A DNA stretch of 64,000 bases, from positions 26,820 to 90,819 of the forward strand of contig JABGSN010000009.1 in NCBI GenBank assembly GCA_018647765.1, given 5' to 3'. The notes beneath the pieces were generated by a model that saw nothing but the letters and a program-made list of their open reading frames with translations, did no database searches and was not told where the DNA came from. Source of the DNA: Oceanospirillaceae bacterium (GTDB taxonomy: Bacteria > Pseudomonadota > Gammaproteobacteria > Pseudomonadales > Balneatricaceae). The translations under genes and the position numbers were made by a program. Below are positions 26,420 to 34,940 of this stretch, one piece after another. The number at the start of each line of letters is the position of its first letter. The stretch's first letter is position 1.

Positions 26420-27918
26420 ACCGAGAGCTCTCTCGATCCGGTTTCCACGCTCTGCGTGGGAGCCGTTCCATACCCTGTGGCTAACAATATCTGCTTTAGC
26501 ACTATCACGTTATGCGTAAGCTGCTCGTCATCACAGCCCGAGAACCCTAAACAAAATCCGCTTGGGCCATGGTCTGCATAGTGTTTGGAAAGGGCAAAGG
26601 TAGTAACGCCATGGTGTTTTAGATCGACTACGATGGCTTGGTCATCTACTGTGTGGCCGTCTGGAGACTGATGGCAAAAGGCGACCAAATGCATGCCCGA
26701 ATCAGGTGAAGTGACATACAGCCACTGGCTTAAGTGTTGGTTAATTAAACCACAAAGCACATCGCGGCGGTGGCGATACAACCTGCGCATACGGCCAAGG
26801 TGAGGGTTAAAACTACGGTCGGTTAACAACAAGCTTAAGGCCGGTTGAATGTGCAGTGAGGCCATGCCCCCCAACTCTTCCTGAGCACCTAACACCGCGT
26901 CAATCAGCGGTTCTGGTAGCACCAGATAACCGAGTCTAAAACCTTGAAACATGAGTTTAGAAAAACTGCCAATTAAGATCACCTTTTGGTTCTGGTCGAG
27001 GCTCATTAAGGCATCGGTCTTGTGCCTTTCATAGGTGAATTCGCTGTCGTAATCGTCTTCTAGCAACCAACAGTTTTGGTTTTGTGCGTGGTTGAGCCAG
27101 GCTAATTTACGTGGCCCGCTCATGGCGATCCCTAAAGGATATTGGCGGCTAGGGCTAATGATGGCTAACTTAGTCTGTGGCGCATTGTTAGCGGGCAACT
27201 GGGCACCTTCCTGGTCCACTTCAAGCCAGCGTGGGGTTAAACCTAGGCTATGGATAACCTGCCTTTGTAATGGGTAGCCAGGATTTTCCATATACACGCG
27301 ATCACCAGACTGCATTAATGCCTTGCTGATTAACGACAACGAGTCGCGCTGGCCCGCGGTAATGACAATTTGTGATGGGCTGCAGTAAACACCACGGGTC
27401 ATATACAGGTAATGGCTTAAACTGCGGCGCAAATTTTCATAACCACCCAGGTGCACGTCTTGTAATAAACTCGGTTCTGGGCATCGCCAGGCTTTAGCAA
27501 GGCAGCGTGCCCATAGCGGAAACGGGAAGCTACGGGCATCTGGCCCAGAGCTAAAACCAACACGAGTGTTGGAGGTTGGTTGGGTGGTCGCCAAACCACC
27601 CCCAATTAATAAAGGTTTGGTTTTGCCTTGCTGTAACGCTGCTGGTAAACCGGTATTGACAAAAATACCAGCACCTTGGCGGCTAATGAGTAGGCCTTCG
27701 GCGAGTAATTGTTGGTATGCACTGGTGCAGGTGGTACGCGACACACCCATGTCTACGGCGAGTTGCCGGCTAGAGGGTAATCTGCTGCTGGGTAATACCC
27801 GCCCGGTAACAATGAGCAACCGCAGCTGTTGAACCAGCTGTTGGTACAGCGGCTCGGCCGCATCGGCTGACAGACTTACAAGGTTTTCTAATGGTATATG
27901 TGGGTGGTTATTGGTCAT
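26416..27918 (-). CDS. MocR-type regulator (GntR DNA-binding domain fused to aminotransferase)
   Basis: A 500-residue chimeric regulator. An N-terminal winged helix (about 20-88; AEPLYQQLVQQLRLLI, SRQLAVDMGVSRTTC) is followed by a fold-type I aminotransferase domain with PGYPLQRQVI, LEDDYDSEFTY and the PLP lysine in IGSFSKLMFQGFRLGYL (about 310-325). MocR/PdxR proteins sense PLP or amino compounds. It is divergent from a PNPOx-like gene and the spacer carries repeated TTGGCTAT elements, so it probably controls that gene and possibly the DegT gene beyond it. Confidence 0.88.
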   Translation of the reverse strand: MTNNHPHIPLENLVSLSADAAEPLYQQLVQQLRLLIVTGRVLPSSRLPSSRQLAVDMGVSRTTCTSAYQQLLAEGLLISRQGAGIFVNTGLPAALQQGKTKPLLIGGGLATTQPTSNTRVGFSSGPDARSFPFPLWARCLAKAWRCPEPSLLQDVHLGGYENLRRSLSHYLYMTRGVYCSPSQIVITAGQRDSLSLISKALMQSGDRVYMENPGYPLQRQVIHSLGLTPRWLEVDQEGAQLPANNAPQTKLAIISPSRQYPLGIAMSGPRKLAWLNHAQNQNCWLLEDDYDSEFTYERHKTDALMSLDQNQKVILIGSFSKLMFQGFRLGYLVLPEPLIDAVLGAQEELGGMASLHIQPALSLLLTDRSFNPHLGRMRRLYRHRRDVLCGLINQHLSQWLYVTSPDSGMHLVAFCHQSPDGHTVDDQAIVVDLKHHGVTTFALSKHYADHGPSGFCLGFSGCDDEQLTHNVIVLKQILLATGYGTAPTQSVETGSRELSV

Positions 27919-27922
27919 AAAA

Positions 27923-27969
27923 ATTGGCTATTAAAAAGTAATCAATATTGGCTATATTATATAGCCAGT
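27923..27969. promoter_or_regulatory. Repeated TTGGCTAT elements between the MocR and PNPOx-like genes
   Basis: ATTGGCTATTA at 27923-27933 is repeated directly as ATTGGCTATA at 27947-27956, 24 bases on. The second copy also forms an inverted repeat, TGGCTATA (27949-27956) and TATAGCCA (27960-27967). MocR regulators commonly bind direct repeats plus an inverted copy, so this is the probable operator. Confidence 0.65.
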
Positions 27970-28023
27970 TGTTGATTTATATTGCGCCTATTGCTGTCAT
28001 TAATCAAACTTTGAGTCCCTAAC

Positions 28024-28674
28024 ATGAGCCAAAATAAAGTTACCGCCCGTACCCAGATTAAACGTGGATTAAAACGTGCAGAATATGATGTGGATAAAGT
28101 ACATGCCATTATCGATGAAGCGCTGATTTGCCATGTTGGGTTTTTGGTTAAGAGTCAACCGTTAGTGATCCCTACCTGCCATTGGCGTGACGGCAATAAA
28201 ATCTACTGGCATGCTCATAGTAAGGCTCAAAACGTCAATGCGCCCGAGTCTACAGAAACGTGTATGACCATTACGCTTTTAGACGGCTTAGTGATGGCAC
28301 GCTCGGCCTTCAACCACTCGGTAAATTACCGTTCGGTAATGATTTTTGGTAAACCCCAAGATATCACCGATGCGGCTGAGAAAGAGCGCCAGCTAAAATT
28401 GATGGTGGATAAGTTTTCGCCTGAGCGCTGGGATCAATTACGCCCCATTACAGACACCGAGGTTAAGGCGACGGGCGTGCTGATGATGGATTTAGATGAG
28501 GTGTCTTGCAAGGTGCGTTCTGGCCCTGCCGTTGATGAACCCGAAGACGTTAGCTGGCCAGTTTGGGCAGGCGTATTACCTATGACCAGTGAGTTTGGAG
28601 CGGCACAAGAGAATCCGGACACTTTGGCTGGTTATGAAGTTGCTAAGTTGCCAGCTAATCCCTTGCAGCGTTAA
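28024..28674 (+). CDS. Pyridoxamine 5'-phosphate oxidase family flavoprotein (NimA-like)
   Basis: A 216-residue split-barrel protein. The opening KRAEYDVDKVHAIIDEALICHVGF, PTCHWRDGNKIYWHAHSKAQN and VNYRSVMIFGKPQDI are typical of the PNPOx-like group that binds FMN or PLP-like molecules. True PNP oxidase activity is not implied. Its position opposite a MocR regulator is a common pairing for vitamin B6 or amino acid handling. The DegT gene follows after 47 bases. Confidence 0.82.
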   Translation: MSQNKVTARTQIKRGLKRAEYDVDKVHAIIDEALICHVGFLVKSQPLVIPTCHWRDGNKIYWHAHSKAQNVNAPESTETCMTITLLDGLVMARSAFNHSVNYRSVMIFGKPQDITDAAEKERQLKLMVDKFSPERWDQLRPITDTEVKATGVLMMDLDEVSCKVRSGPAVDEPEDVSWPVWAGVLPMTSEFGAAQENPDTLAGYEVAKLPANPLQR

Positions 28675-28721
28675 TGCACTTGTGAGATCTTATTGCTGTG
28701 CTTATTTGATGAGATGTATTA

Positions 28722-29924
28722 ATGTCCAAGTTGCAGTTTACAAAAGCCTTTACCCAACAAGAACCTATTCCAGAAGCTGCCAAGCAAAGGGTAATGGCGT
28801 TATTAGATTCAGGCCGGTTACACCGTTATAACACGGTTGGCGCCGAGGTTTCTGACGCCGCTTTGCTGGAACAGCAGTTTGCCCAGTACCAAGGTAGAAA
28901 ATACTGTTTAGCCTGTACTTCTGGTGGTTATGGCTTACACATTGCCCTGCGCGCCATGGGCCTGGAGCCAGGCGACGCGGTGCTGACCAATGCCTATACG
29001 CTAGCACCGGTACCCGGCGCTATTCATGCGGCTGGTGGTGTGCCGGTATTGGTGGAAATTGACGACCATTATCATCTGGATTTGGCAGACCTTGAAGCGA
29101 AGGCAAAATCTAGCCAAGCCAAAATATTGCTGTTGTCGTTGATGCGTGGCCATATTCCCAATATGGACCGGCTCATGGCGCTGTGTAGCGACCTAGGCAT
29201 ACAAGTATTAGAAGACTGTGCCCATACCATGGGAGGCTCTTGGCGGGGGGTAAAGTCGGGCAATTTTGGCCAGGTGGCGGCGTTTAGCCTGCAAACCTAC
29301 AAACACTTAAATACCGGTGAGGGTGGGTTAGTGGTGACCGATGATGCGGACATTGCAGCCCGCTTGATTATGCATTCGGGTTCCTACATGTTGTATCAAC
29401 GCCATGGTGCCTCGCCACCGGCAGAGGTGTTTGAAAAAATCCGATTAACCAGTGCCAATATGTCCGGCCGTATGGATAATATCCGCGCGGCGATTGCTGT
29501 GGCCCAGTTGCCGTCTTTGGACCACAATTGTCAGCGCTGGAACCGCCGGCACCAAATTTTAAGCCAAGCCATTAATGCGATTAACGGTTTGGATATTCCG
29601 GCTCGGCACGCTGATGAATCTTATGTGGGCAGCTCGTTGCAGTTTCGTGCAACCGGACTTTCAATACATCAAATCCCAGATTTTATAGCCGCTTGTGCTA
29701 ACCAAGGTGTAGAGCTTAAGTGGTTTGGCGAAGCGCAACCTAACGCCTTTACGAGCCGCTACGACAGCTGGCATTATATAGACCCGATGCCACATCTGCC
29801 GAACACTTTACGGGCGTTAGAGAAAACCATGGACCTACGGGTGCCACTAACTTTTGACCATGACGACTGCAGGGTTATTGGCGCAGTGATTGAGCAAGTG
29901 ATGCTTGAATTCACCGACAACTAG
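28722..29924 (+). CDS. DegT/DnrJ/EryC1/StrS family PLP aminotransferase
   Basis: A 400-residue sugar-aminotransferase-type enzyme. It shows CTSGGYGLHIALRAMGLEPGD, VLEDCAHTMGGSW with the PLP-pairing Asp, and the lysine in FSLQTYKHLNTGEGG (about 192-206). Most family members aminate nucleotide-linked keto sugars, but no sugar-nucleotide gene is nearby. The PNPOx-like and MocR genes next to it suggest a different amine substrate; this is unresolved. Confidence 0.83.
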   Translation: MSKLQFTKAFTQQEPIPEAAKQRVMALLDSGRLHRYNTVGAEVSDAALLEQQFAQYQGRKYCLACTSGGYGLHIALRAMGLEPGDAVLTNAYTLAPVPGAIHAAGGVPVLVEIDDHYHLDLADLEAKAKSSQAKILLLSLMRGHIPNMDRLMALCSDLGIQVLEDCAHTMGGSWRGVKSGNFGQVAAFSLQTYKHLNTGEGGLVVTDDADIAARLIMHSGSYMLYQRHGASPPAEVFEKIRLTSANMSGRMDNIRAAIAVAQLPSLDHNCQRWNRRHQILSQAINAINGLDIPARHADESYVGSSLQFRATGLSIHQIPDFIAACANQGVELKWFGEAQPNAFTSRYDSWHYIDPMPHLPNTLRALEKTMDLRVPLTFDHDDCRVIGAVIEQVMLEFTDN

Positions 29925-29940
29925 GCCATTGTTACTCGGT

Positions 29941-29971
29941 TGCTGGCTCGGTTGCAAAACCAGAGCCAGCA
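29941..29971. terminator. Bidirectional hairpin between convergent genes
   Basis: TGCTGGCTC pairs with GAGCCAGCA, continuing with GGTT/AACC around a GCAA tetraloop and one bulged A. It lies between the DegT gene and the convergent dehydrogenase. There is no clear U-run on either strand, so termination strength is uncertain. Confidence 0.55.
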
Positions 29972-29993
29972 GATAGAGGGTTGAGACAGGTTG

Positions 29994-32435
29994 TTAAGCC
30001 TTAGGGCGTACACCTTTAGGGTCATAGAAGCCCCGCAGGCTAGCTTGGGCCGAATACCGCTTTAAGGCAATTTCGATCTCGAAGGTGGCCTTGGAAATAC
30101 GAATAGGCGAAAGGTTGGGCGAGTTGACATAACCCATACCAATGGCACTGCCGAGCGCGTGGCCATACATGCCCGAGGTGAGGTAACCCACAATGTCGCC
30201 ATTCATGATAATAGGCTCGTTATGAAACAACATGGCCTCTGTATTGTCTAGTTTAAACTGCACTAAACGGCGTTCAGTTCCGTTGGCCTCTAGTTGTTCT
30301 TTATAACCGTTGATGCCGATGAAATCACCTGCATCCGGTTTGGCAGCCCAGTTTAGGCCCGCTTCAAACAAGTTATCTTCTGGGCCCACATCGTGACCCC
30401 AGTGTACAAAGCCTTTTTCCATGCGAGCGCTGTTGACCGCATGCATACCCACATTGCGTATGCCAAAGTCGGCGCCTGCTGCCATTAATGCGCGGTAGAC
30501 GGTGGTGGTATGTTGGGCCGGAATAAATAACTCCCAGCCTAACTCGCCCACATAACTTAACCGTTGCACCCACATACGTACACCAGCCACATCCATGACT
30601 TTACCCGTAGCAAACGGGAAGGCTTGATTGCTGAGGTCCGTAGCTGTCACTTTAGACAATACCTCACGTGCCATTGGCCCTTGGAGAGCAAGGCCGCCAA
30701 AGTTCATGCTGATGTCCCGTAGCAATACATCGTCTATGAGGCGGTGATTTAGGTGCCACCAGTCCCGTGAATGGGAGCTGATGCCAGTAATCACCCAATA
30801 GGTGGTTTGGCCTGTGCGCACCACGGTAACATCGGCTTCGATGCCCCCTCGGGCGTTTAAAAAATGGGTATAAACCACTTTTCCCACGGGCACATCGATA
30901 TTGCCTGAGCAGATATACTGTAAGTTTTTGGCAGCGGCGGGGCCTGTAACTTCAAACTTACCAAAAGAAGACATGTCATACAGGCCCACACCCTCACGCA
31001 TAGCCATGTGTTCTTGTTTGCTATTTTCAAACCAGTTGGGTTTGTTGTAACTGTACTCGTATTTGGCTTCTTGGCCGGGGTTAGCAAACCAGTTGGCACG
31101 TTCGTAGCCACATACTTCACCAAAACATGCGCCAGCTGCAGCTAATTCTGCGTGTAGGGGTGAGTGAATTTGATCACGCGCGGTTTCATACTGGTAAAAC
31201 GGCCAGTGCATCGCGTACGTATGGCCTAAGGCTTCTGGAATTCGCTCTGCCACGTATTCGTCGTGTTGTTGGGCTGGGTGATGACGACGTAAATCACATT
31301 CTGTGACGTCACCTGATGGGAAACCATCAATCATCCAGTCGGCCATAATTTTGCCAACACCGCCGCCAGCGCCAATGCCTTTGGAGTTCATGCCAGCGGC
31401 AATAAATAGCTTATCTACTTCTGACGTAGGCCCAAGCAAGTGTAAGTTGTCGTTGGTGAAACTTTCTGGGCCATTAAACCAGGTACGAATGCCGGTTGTT
31501 TCTAGCTGCGGAAAGGTGTCCATACTGTTCATAACGTAGGGTTCTACGTGATCTTGGTCACAAGGGAACTGGCCAAAACAGAAGTCGTCAGTAATATTGT
31601 CCATAGACATGCCTTTAGCATTGTCTTCAAACCAACCTATTAACATTTTACCAGCGTCTTCTTTGTAGTAAAGGCCGCGGTCATAGTCGCGTAATACCGG
31701 GCGTTGGCTTAGGCCTTCCATCTCTTCGGTAACAATATAGGAGTGTTCGCAGGTATATATGGGTAACTGCACACCCACAGTTTTAGCCAGATCACGGGTC
31801 CACATGCCGCCACACAATATCACCTGATCGACTTCCACTTTGCCTTTGTCGGTGCGGATGCCAGTGATCACGTTGTCCTTGGTCAGCAGTTCTTCCATGA
31901 CGGTGTTTTCAAAAATTTCCACACCGTTCATGCGAGCACCTTTGGCCAGTGCCATGGTGGTGTCGATGGGGTTAGTTTGGCCGTCATCTGGCGTATATAG
32001 TGCGCCTAAAACGCCGTCGGTATTGATGCCAGGGTACAGTTCGGCTAAGCGGGTGTTGTCGATCATTTCTGATTCCACACCAAATACTTTGGCCATGGAT
32101 GAGGTGCGTTTAATCTCTTCTAAACGAGCTTCAGTACGCGCCAGCGAAATACTACCAATCTGCTTGTAACCCGTGGCTTGCCCCGTTTCTTCTTCTAAAC
32201 TTGCATACAGCTCGTGGCTGTATTTGGCTAGGTTGGTCAAAGTTGGTGTGGGCCATGATAGGCTGACTAGGCCTGCCGCGTGCCATGTGGTACCGCTTGT
32301 GAGTTGCTTGCGTTCAATAAGGATAACGTCTTTGATGCCACGTTTGGCCAAATGGTAGGCTACAGACGTGCCAATAATACCGCCACCGATAATGGCAATA
32401 CGGGCTTTTTCTGGTAATACTTGGGTGTCGCTCAT
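29994..32435 (-). CDS. FAD-dependent demethylating dehydrogenase with GcvT domain (DMGDH/sarcosine dehydrogenase-like), copy A
   Basis: About 813 residues. The N-terminal FAD domain (about 15-380) has IIGGGIIGTSVAYHLAKRG and TSGTTWHAAGL, whose His matches the covalent-FAD residue of mammalian dimethylglycine dehydrogenase. The C-terminal half (about 420-810) is the folate-binding aminomethyltransferase fold (GLYDMSSFGKFEVTGP, ALQGPMAREVL, SYVGELGWELFIP). Such enzymes oxidise N-methyl groups and pass the carbon to tetrahydrofolate. I start at 32435 (MSDTQVLPEK) with GAG upstream. It is the third gene of a minus-strand set with copy B and the MttB-like gene. The exact N-methyl substrate is inferred. 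Confidence 0.86.
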   Translation of the reverse strand: MSDTQVLPEKARIAIIGGGIIGTSVAYHLAKRGIKDVILIERKQLTSGTTWHAAGLVSLSWPTPTLTNLAKYSHELYASLEEETGQATGYKQIGSISLARTEARLEEIKRTSSMAKVFGVESEMIDNTRLAELYPGINTDGVLGALYTPDDGQTNPIDTTMALAKGARMNGVEIFENTVMEELLTKDNVITGIRTDKGKVEVDQVILCGGMWTRDLAKTVGVQLPIYTCEHSYIVTEEMEGLSQRPVLRDYDRGLYYKEDAGKMLIGWFEDNAKGMSMDNITDDFCFGQFPCDQDHVEPYVMNSMDTFPQLETTGIRTWFNGPESFTNDNLHLLGPTSEVDKLFIAAGMNSKGIGAGGGVGKIMADWMIDGFPSGDVTECDLRRHHPAQQHDEYVAERIPEALGHTYAMHWPFYQYETARDQIHSPLHAELAAAGACFGEVCGYERANWFANPGQEAKYEYSYNKPNWFENSKQEHMAMREGVGLYDMSSFGKFEVTGPAAAKNLQYICSGNIDVPVGKVVYTHFLNARGGIEADVTVVRTGQTTYWVITGISSHSRDWWHLNHRLIDDVLLRDISMNFGGLALQGPMAREVLSKVTATDLSNQAFPFATGKVMDVAGVRMWVQRLSYVGELGWELFIPAQHTTTVYRALMAAGADFGIRNVGMHAVNSARMEKGFVHWGHDVGPEDNLFEAGLNWAAKPDAGDFIGINGYKEQLEANGTERRLVQFKLDNTEAMLFHNEPIIMNGDIVGYLTSGMYGHALGSAIGMGYVNSPNLSPIRISKATFEIEIALKRYSAQASLRGFYDPKGVRPKA

Positions 32436-32449
32436 AAAATTCTCGTTAG

Positions 32450-32473
32450 TCAAGGGCTCAGTTTGGCCCTTGA
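32450..32473 (-). promoter_or_regulatory. Hairpin between the two dehydrogenase genes
   Basis: TCAAGGGC and GCCCTTGA form an 8-bp perfect stem with an 8-base loop. It lies in the 70-base gap after copy B, without a strong U-run. It may alter the ratio of the two proteins. Confidence 0.55.
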
Positions 32474-32504
32474 AGTGTTTAATATTGTTTCTTTGTACTC
32501 TGTC

Positions 32505-34928
32505 TTAGCTGCGTAATAAGCTGTTATTTGGATTATACGCGGCGTCGAGTTCTACGTGGCAATGTCTTGTGCCAATAGAGGTCTCTACGGTGAGTGCCTG
32601 ACCCGCATTACAGTGTTCGGGTTTTAGATAGGCAAAGGCTAAACTTTTTTGCACTCGATAGCCATAGGCACCGCCGGTGATTATGCCCGTATGGTCACCA
32701 TTAGCAAACACCGCTTCGTTACCAAAACATTCAGCGGGCACTTCGTCGTCAAACACCAAGTAGGCAAGCTGTAGTGCTAGGCTATCGGACTGGCGCTGGC
32801 GCATGTTGTCACTGCCAATAAAATCGCGGCTTAAATCTAAAAAACGATCCATGCCGGCTTCTAAAGCCGAAATTTCTTCGGTGAATTCAGCGCCATAGGC
32901 ACGGTACATTTTTTCCATGCGCATGCTGTTAAAGGCACGAGTACCAAAGTCTCGTAAGCCTAACGGTTGGCCAAACTCCATTAATGATTCATAAATAGAG
33001 ATCAGCTGCCATACAGGCATGTGTAATTCCCAACCTAATTCACCGGCGTAAGACACACGCATGGCAAACACTGGCGCAGAGTCTAGCTGAATGGTTTGGC
33101 AAGCAAGCCATGGGAAAGCAGCGGTAGACAGGTCGTCTTCACAAATGTGTTCAAGGATTTCACGAGCTTTGGGGCCAGTGAGTAATAAACCGCCCCAATC
33201 TTCTGTGAAATCTTCTAAGGTGACGTCAAAATTACCTACATGTTGCTGCATCCACTGGAGGTCTTTGATTTGAGAACCAATGGCACCCATTAATACAAAA
33301 TGATCTTGGCTAATACGACTCACGGTTTGTTCGGCCATGATGCCGCCGTTTTTGGCATGGAAAAGCGTTAAGCTGATGCGCCCGTCTTTAGCAGGTAATT
33401 TGTTGCACGACAGGTGATCTAAAAATGCGTAGGCATCTGGGCCGGTGACACGGAATTTGGCAGTACCACTCACGTCGGTAATACCACAGGTGTTTTGCAC
33501 AGCCGCGCATTCTTCAGCTACAACTGCATGGGCCTCGTTGTGAGTCCAGCTATGGCTTTCACTGCGCACGGCGTCAGTTTTAAACCACGCAGGCTTTTCG
33601 TATCCAGCATGGGCAAAATGCACAGCGTCTTTTTGAGCCATCACTGTATGCAATGCACTAACACGGTTGGGGCGTCCATGAGGGCGATTTTCTGTAGGTG
33701 AACCAGCAGTGTACATATTTTCGTAGGATTCAATAGCACGGGTGATGCAGTAGTTTTTATCAGTCCAACGGCCAAATCGACGACTATCAAGTGACGACAT
33801 GTCTAGCTCTGTTTGGCCATGAACCATCCACTGCGCTAAATATTTACCAATGCCGCCTTGAGCAATACCAATAGAGGCACCTGTTAAATTCCAAAAGTTA
33901 GTTAGTCCCTCTGCTGGGCCCACTAAGAAGTTATCATCTGGTGTGTGGGTGATGGGGCCGTTGATGATGGTTTTAACCCCCACTTCTTGGAACAATGGTA
34001 CAAGTTCCATACAGCGATCAAGCCAAGGCATTAAGCGCACTAAATCACCAGCGAATAGCTCTCGGTCAAAGTTCCAATCCATACCCTTGAGTGCCCAAGG
34101 TTTCGAACCACGTGTTTCATAAGGGCCCACCAACAAGCCATTGCCTTCTTGGCAAATGTAAGCCGATGCGGTGGAGTCTCTTGTGACTGGCATTTCTTTC
34201 ACTAGTGCTGCAATATCTGGATGGTCTTCAGTGATTAGATATTGGTGTTCTAAGTTGATAATAGGTAGGTGTGCGCCGACCATACGACCTACTTCTGGGG
34301 CAAAGCACCCGGCTGAGTTGACCACATGCTCAGCAATAATGTTGCCTTGTTCTGTGATGACTTCATAACCACCTTGAGGCAGTATTTTAATATCGATTAC
34401 TCGATTAAAGCGGCTAATCTTAGCCCCGTTATCACGTGCCATTTGCGCTAAAGGCATGACCACCGAGGTTGGGTCTACTCGACCATCATTAGGGGTGTAT
34501 AAAATACAGCGAGCATCATCAAAATTCATCACAGGATTAATCGCTTTGGCCTCTTCTTTAGATACCCAGCGCATTTCACAGCCCACATTGTGAGCTTTAC
34601 TCATAATGTTGCGAAACCATTGTTCCTCAAGCTCGGTATAACCTACGCGCAGGCTACCACACTTGTGGAAAGTAGATGCCAGGCCTGTTTTGGCGGGGAT
34701 GACTCTATCGTACAAGTCCAGTGTGTAATTATGTATCTGAGATAAAGTGTGATTGCCGTTAAAATTAGGACATAGACCAGCAGCGTGCCATGTTGACCCA
34801 CTGGTAAGCTCACCCTTTTCAATCAACACCACATCACTCCAACCTTCTTCTGTAAGGTGATACATAAGGTTAACGCCAAGGGATCCGCCGCCAATAATGA
34901 CAACGCGTGCATGGGATTGTAGGGACAT
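32505..34928 (-). CDS. FAD-dependent demethylating dehydrogenase with GcvT domain, copy B
   Basis: 807 residues with the same two-part architecture as copy A: VVIIGGGSLGVNLMYHL and TSGSTWHAAGL at the FAD end, and a GcvT-like C-terminal half (TDVSGTAKFRVTGP, LLLTGPKAREIL, SYAGELGWELHMP). The two copies differ clearly in the middle (NFNGNHTLSQIHNYT here against SLSWPTPTLTNLAKYS), so they are not a recent duplication and probably use different N-methyl substrates, for example successive steps. It lies 12 bases downstream of the MttB-like gene, indicating coupled expression. Confidence 0.85.
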   Translation of the reverse strand: MSLQSHARVVIIGGGSLGVNLMYHLTEEGWSDVVLIEKGELTSGSTWHAAGLCPNFNGNHTLSQIHNYTLDLYDRVIPAKTGLASTFHKCGSLRVGYTELEEQWFRNIMSKAHNVGCEMRWVSKEEAKAINPVMNFDDARCILYTPNDGRVDPTSVVMPLAQMARDNGAKISRFNRVIDIKILPQGGYEVITEQGNIIAEHVVNSAGCFAPEVGRMVGAHLPIINLEHQYLITEDHPDIAALVKEMPVTRDSTASAYICQEGNGLLVGPYETRGSKPWALKGMDWNFDRELFAGDLVRLMPWLDRCMELVPLFQEVGVKTIINGPITHTPDDNFLVGPAEGLTNFWNLTGASIGIAQGGIGKYLAQWMVHGQTELDMSSLDSRRFGRWTDKNYCITRAIESYENMYTAGSPTENRPHGRPNRVSALHTVMAQKDAVHFAHAGYEKPAWFKTDAVRSESHSWTHNEAHAVVAEECAAVQNTCGITDVSGTAKFRVTGPDAYAFLDHLSCNKLPAKDGRISLTLFHAKNGGIMAEQTVSRISQDHFVLMGAIGSQIKDLQWMQQHVGNFDVTLEDFTEDWGGLLLTGPKAREILEHICEDDLSTAAFPWLACQTIQLDSAPVFAMRVSYAGELGWELHMPVWQLISIYESLMEFGQPLGLRDFGTRAFNSMRMEKMYRAYGAEFTEEISALEAGMDRFLDLSRDFIGSDNMRQRQSDSLALQLAYLVFDDEVPAECFGNEAVFANGDHTGIITGGAYGYRVQKSLAFAYLKPEHCNAGQALTVETSIGTRHCHVELDAAYNPNNSLLRS

Positions 34929-34940
34929 AATAATTTCCTC

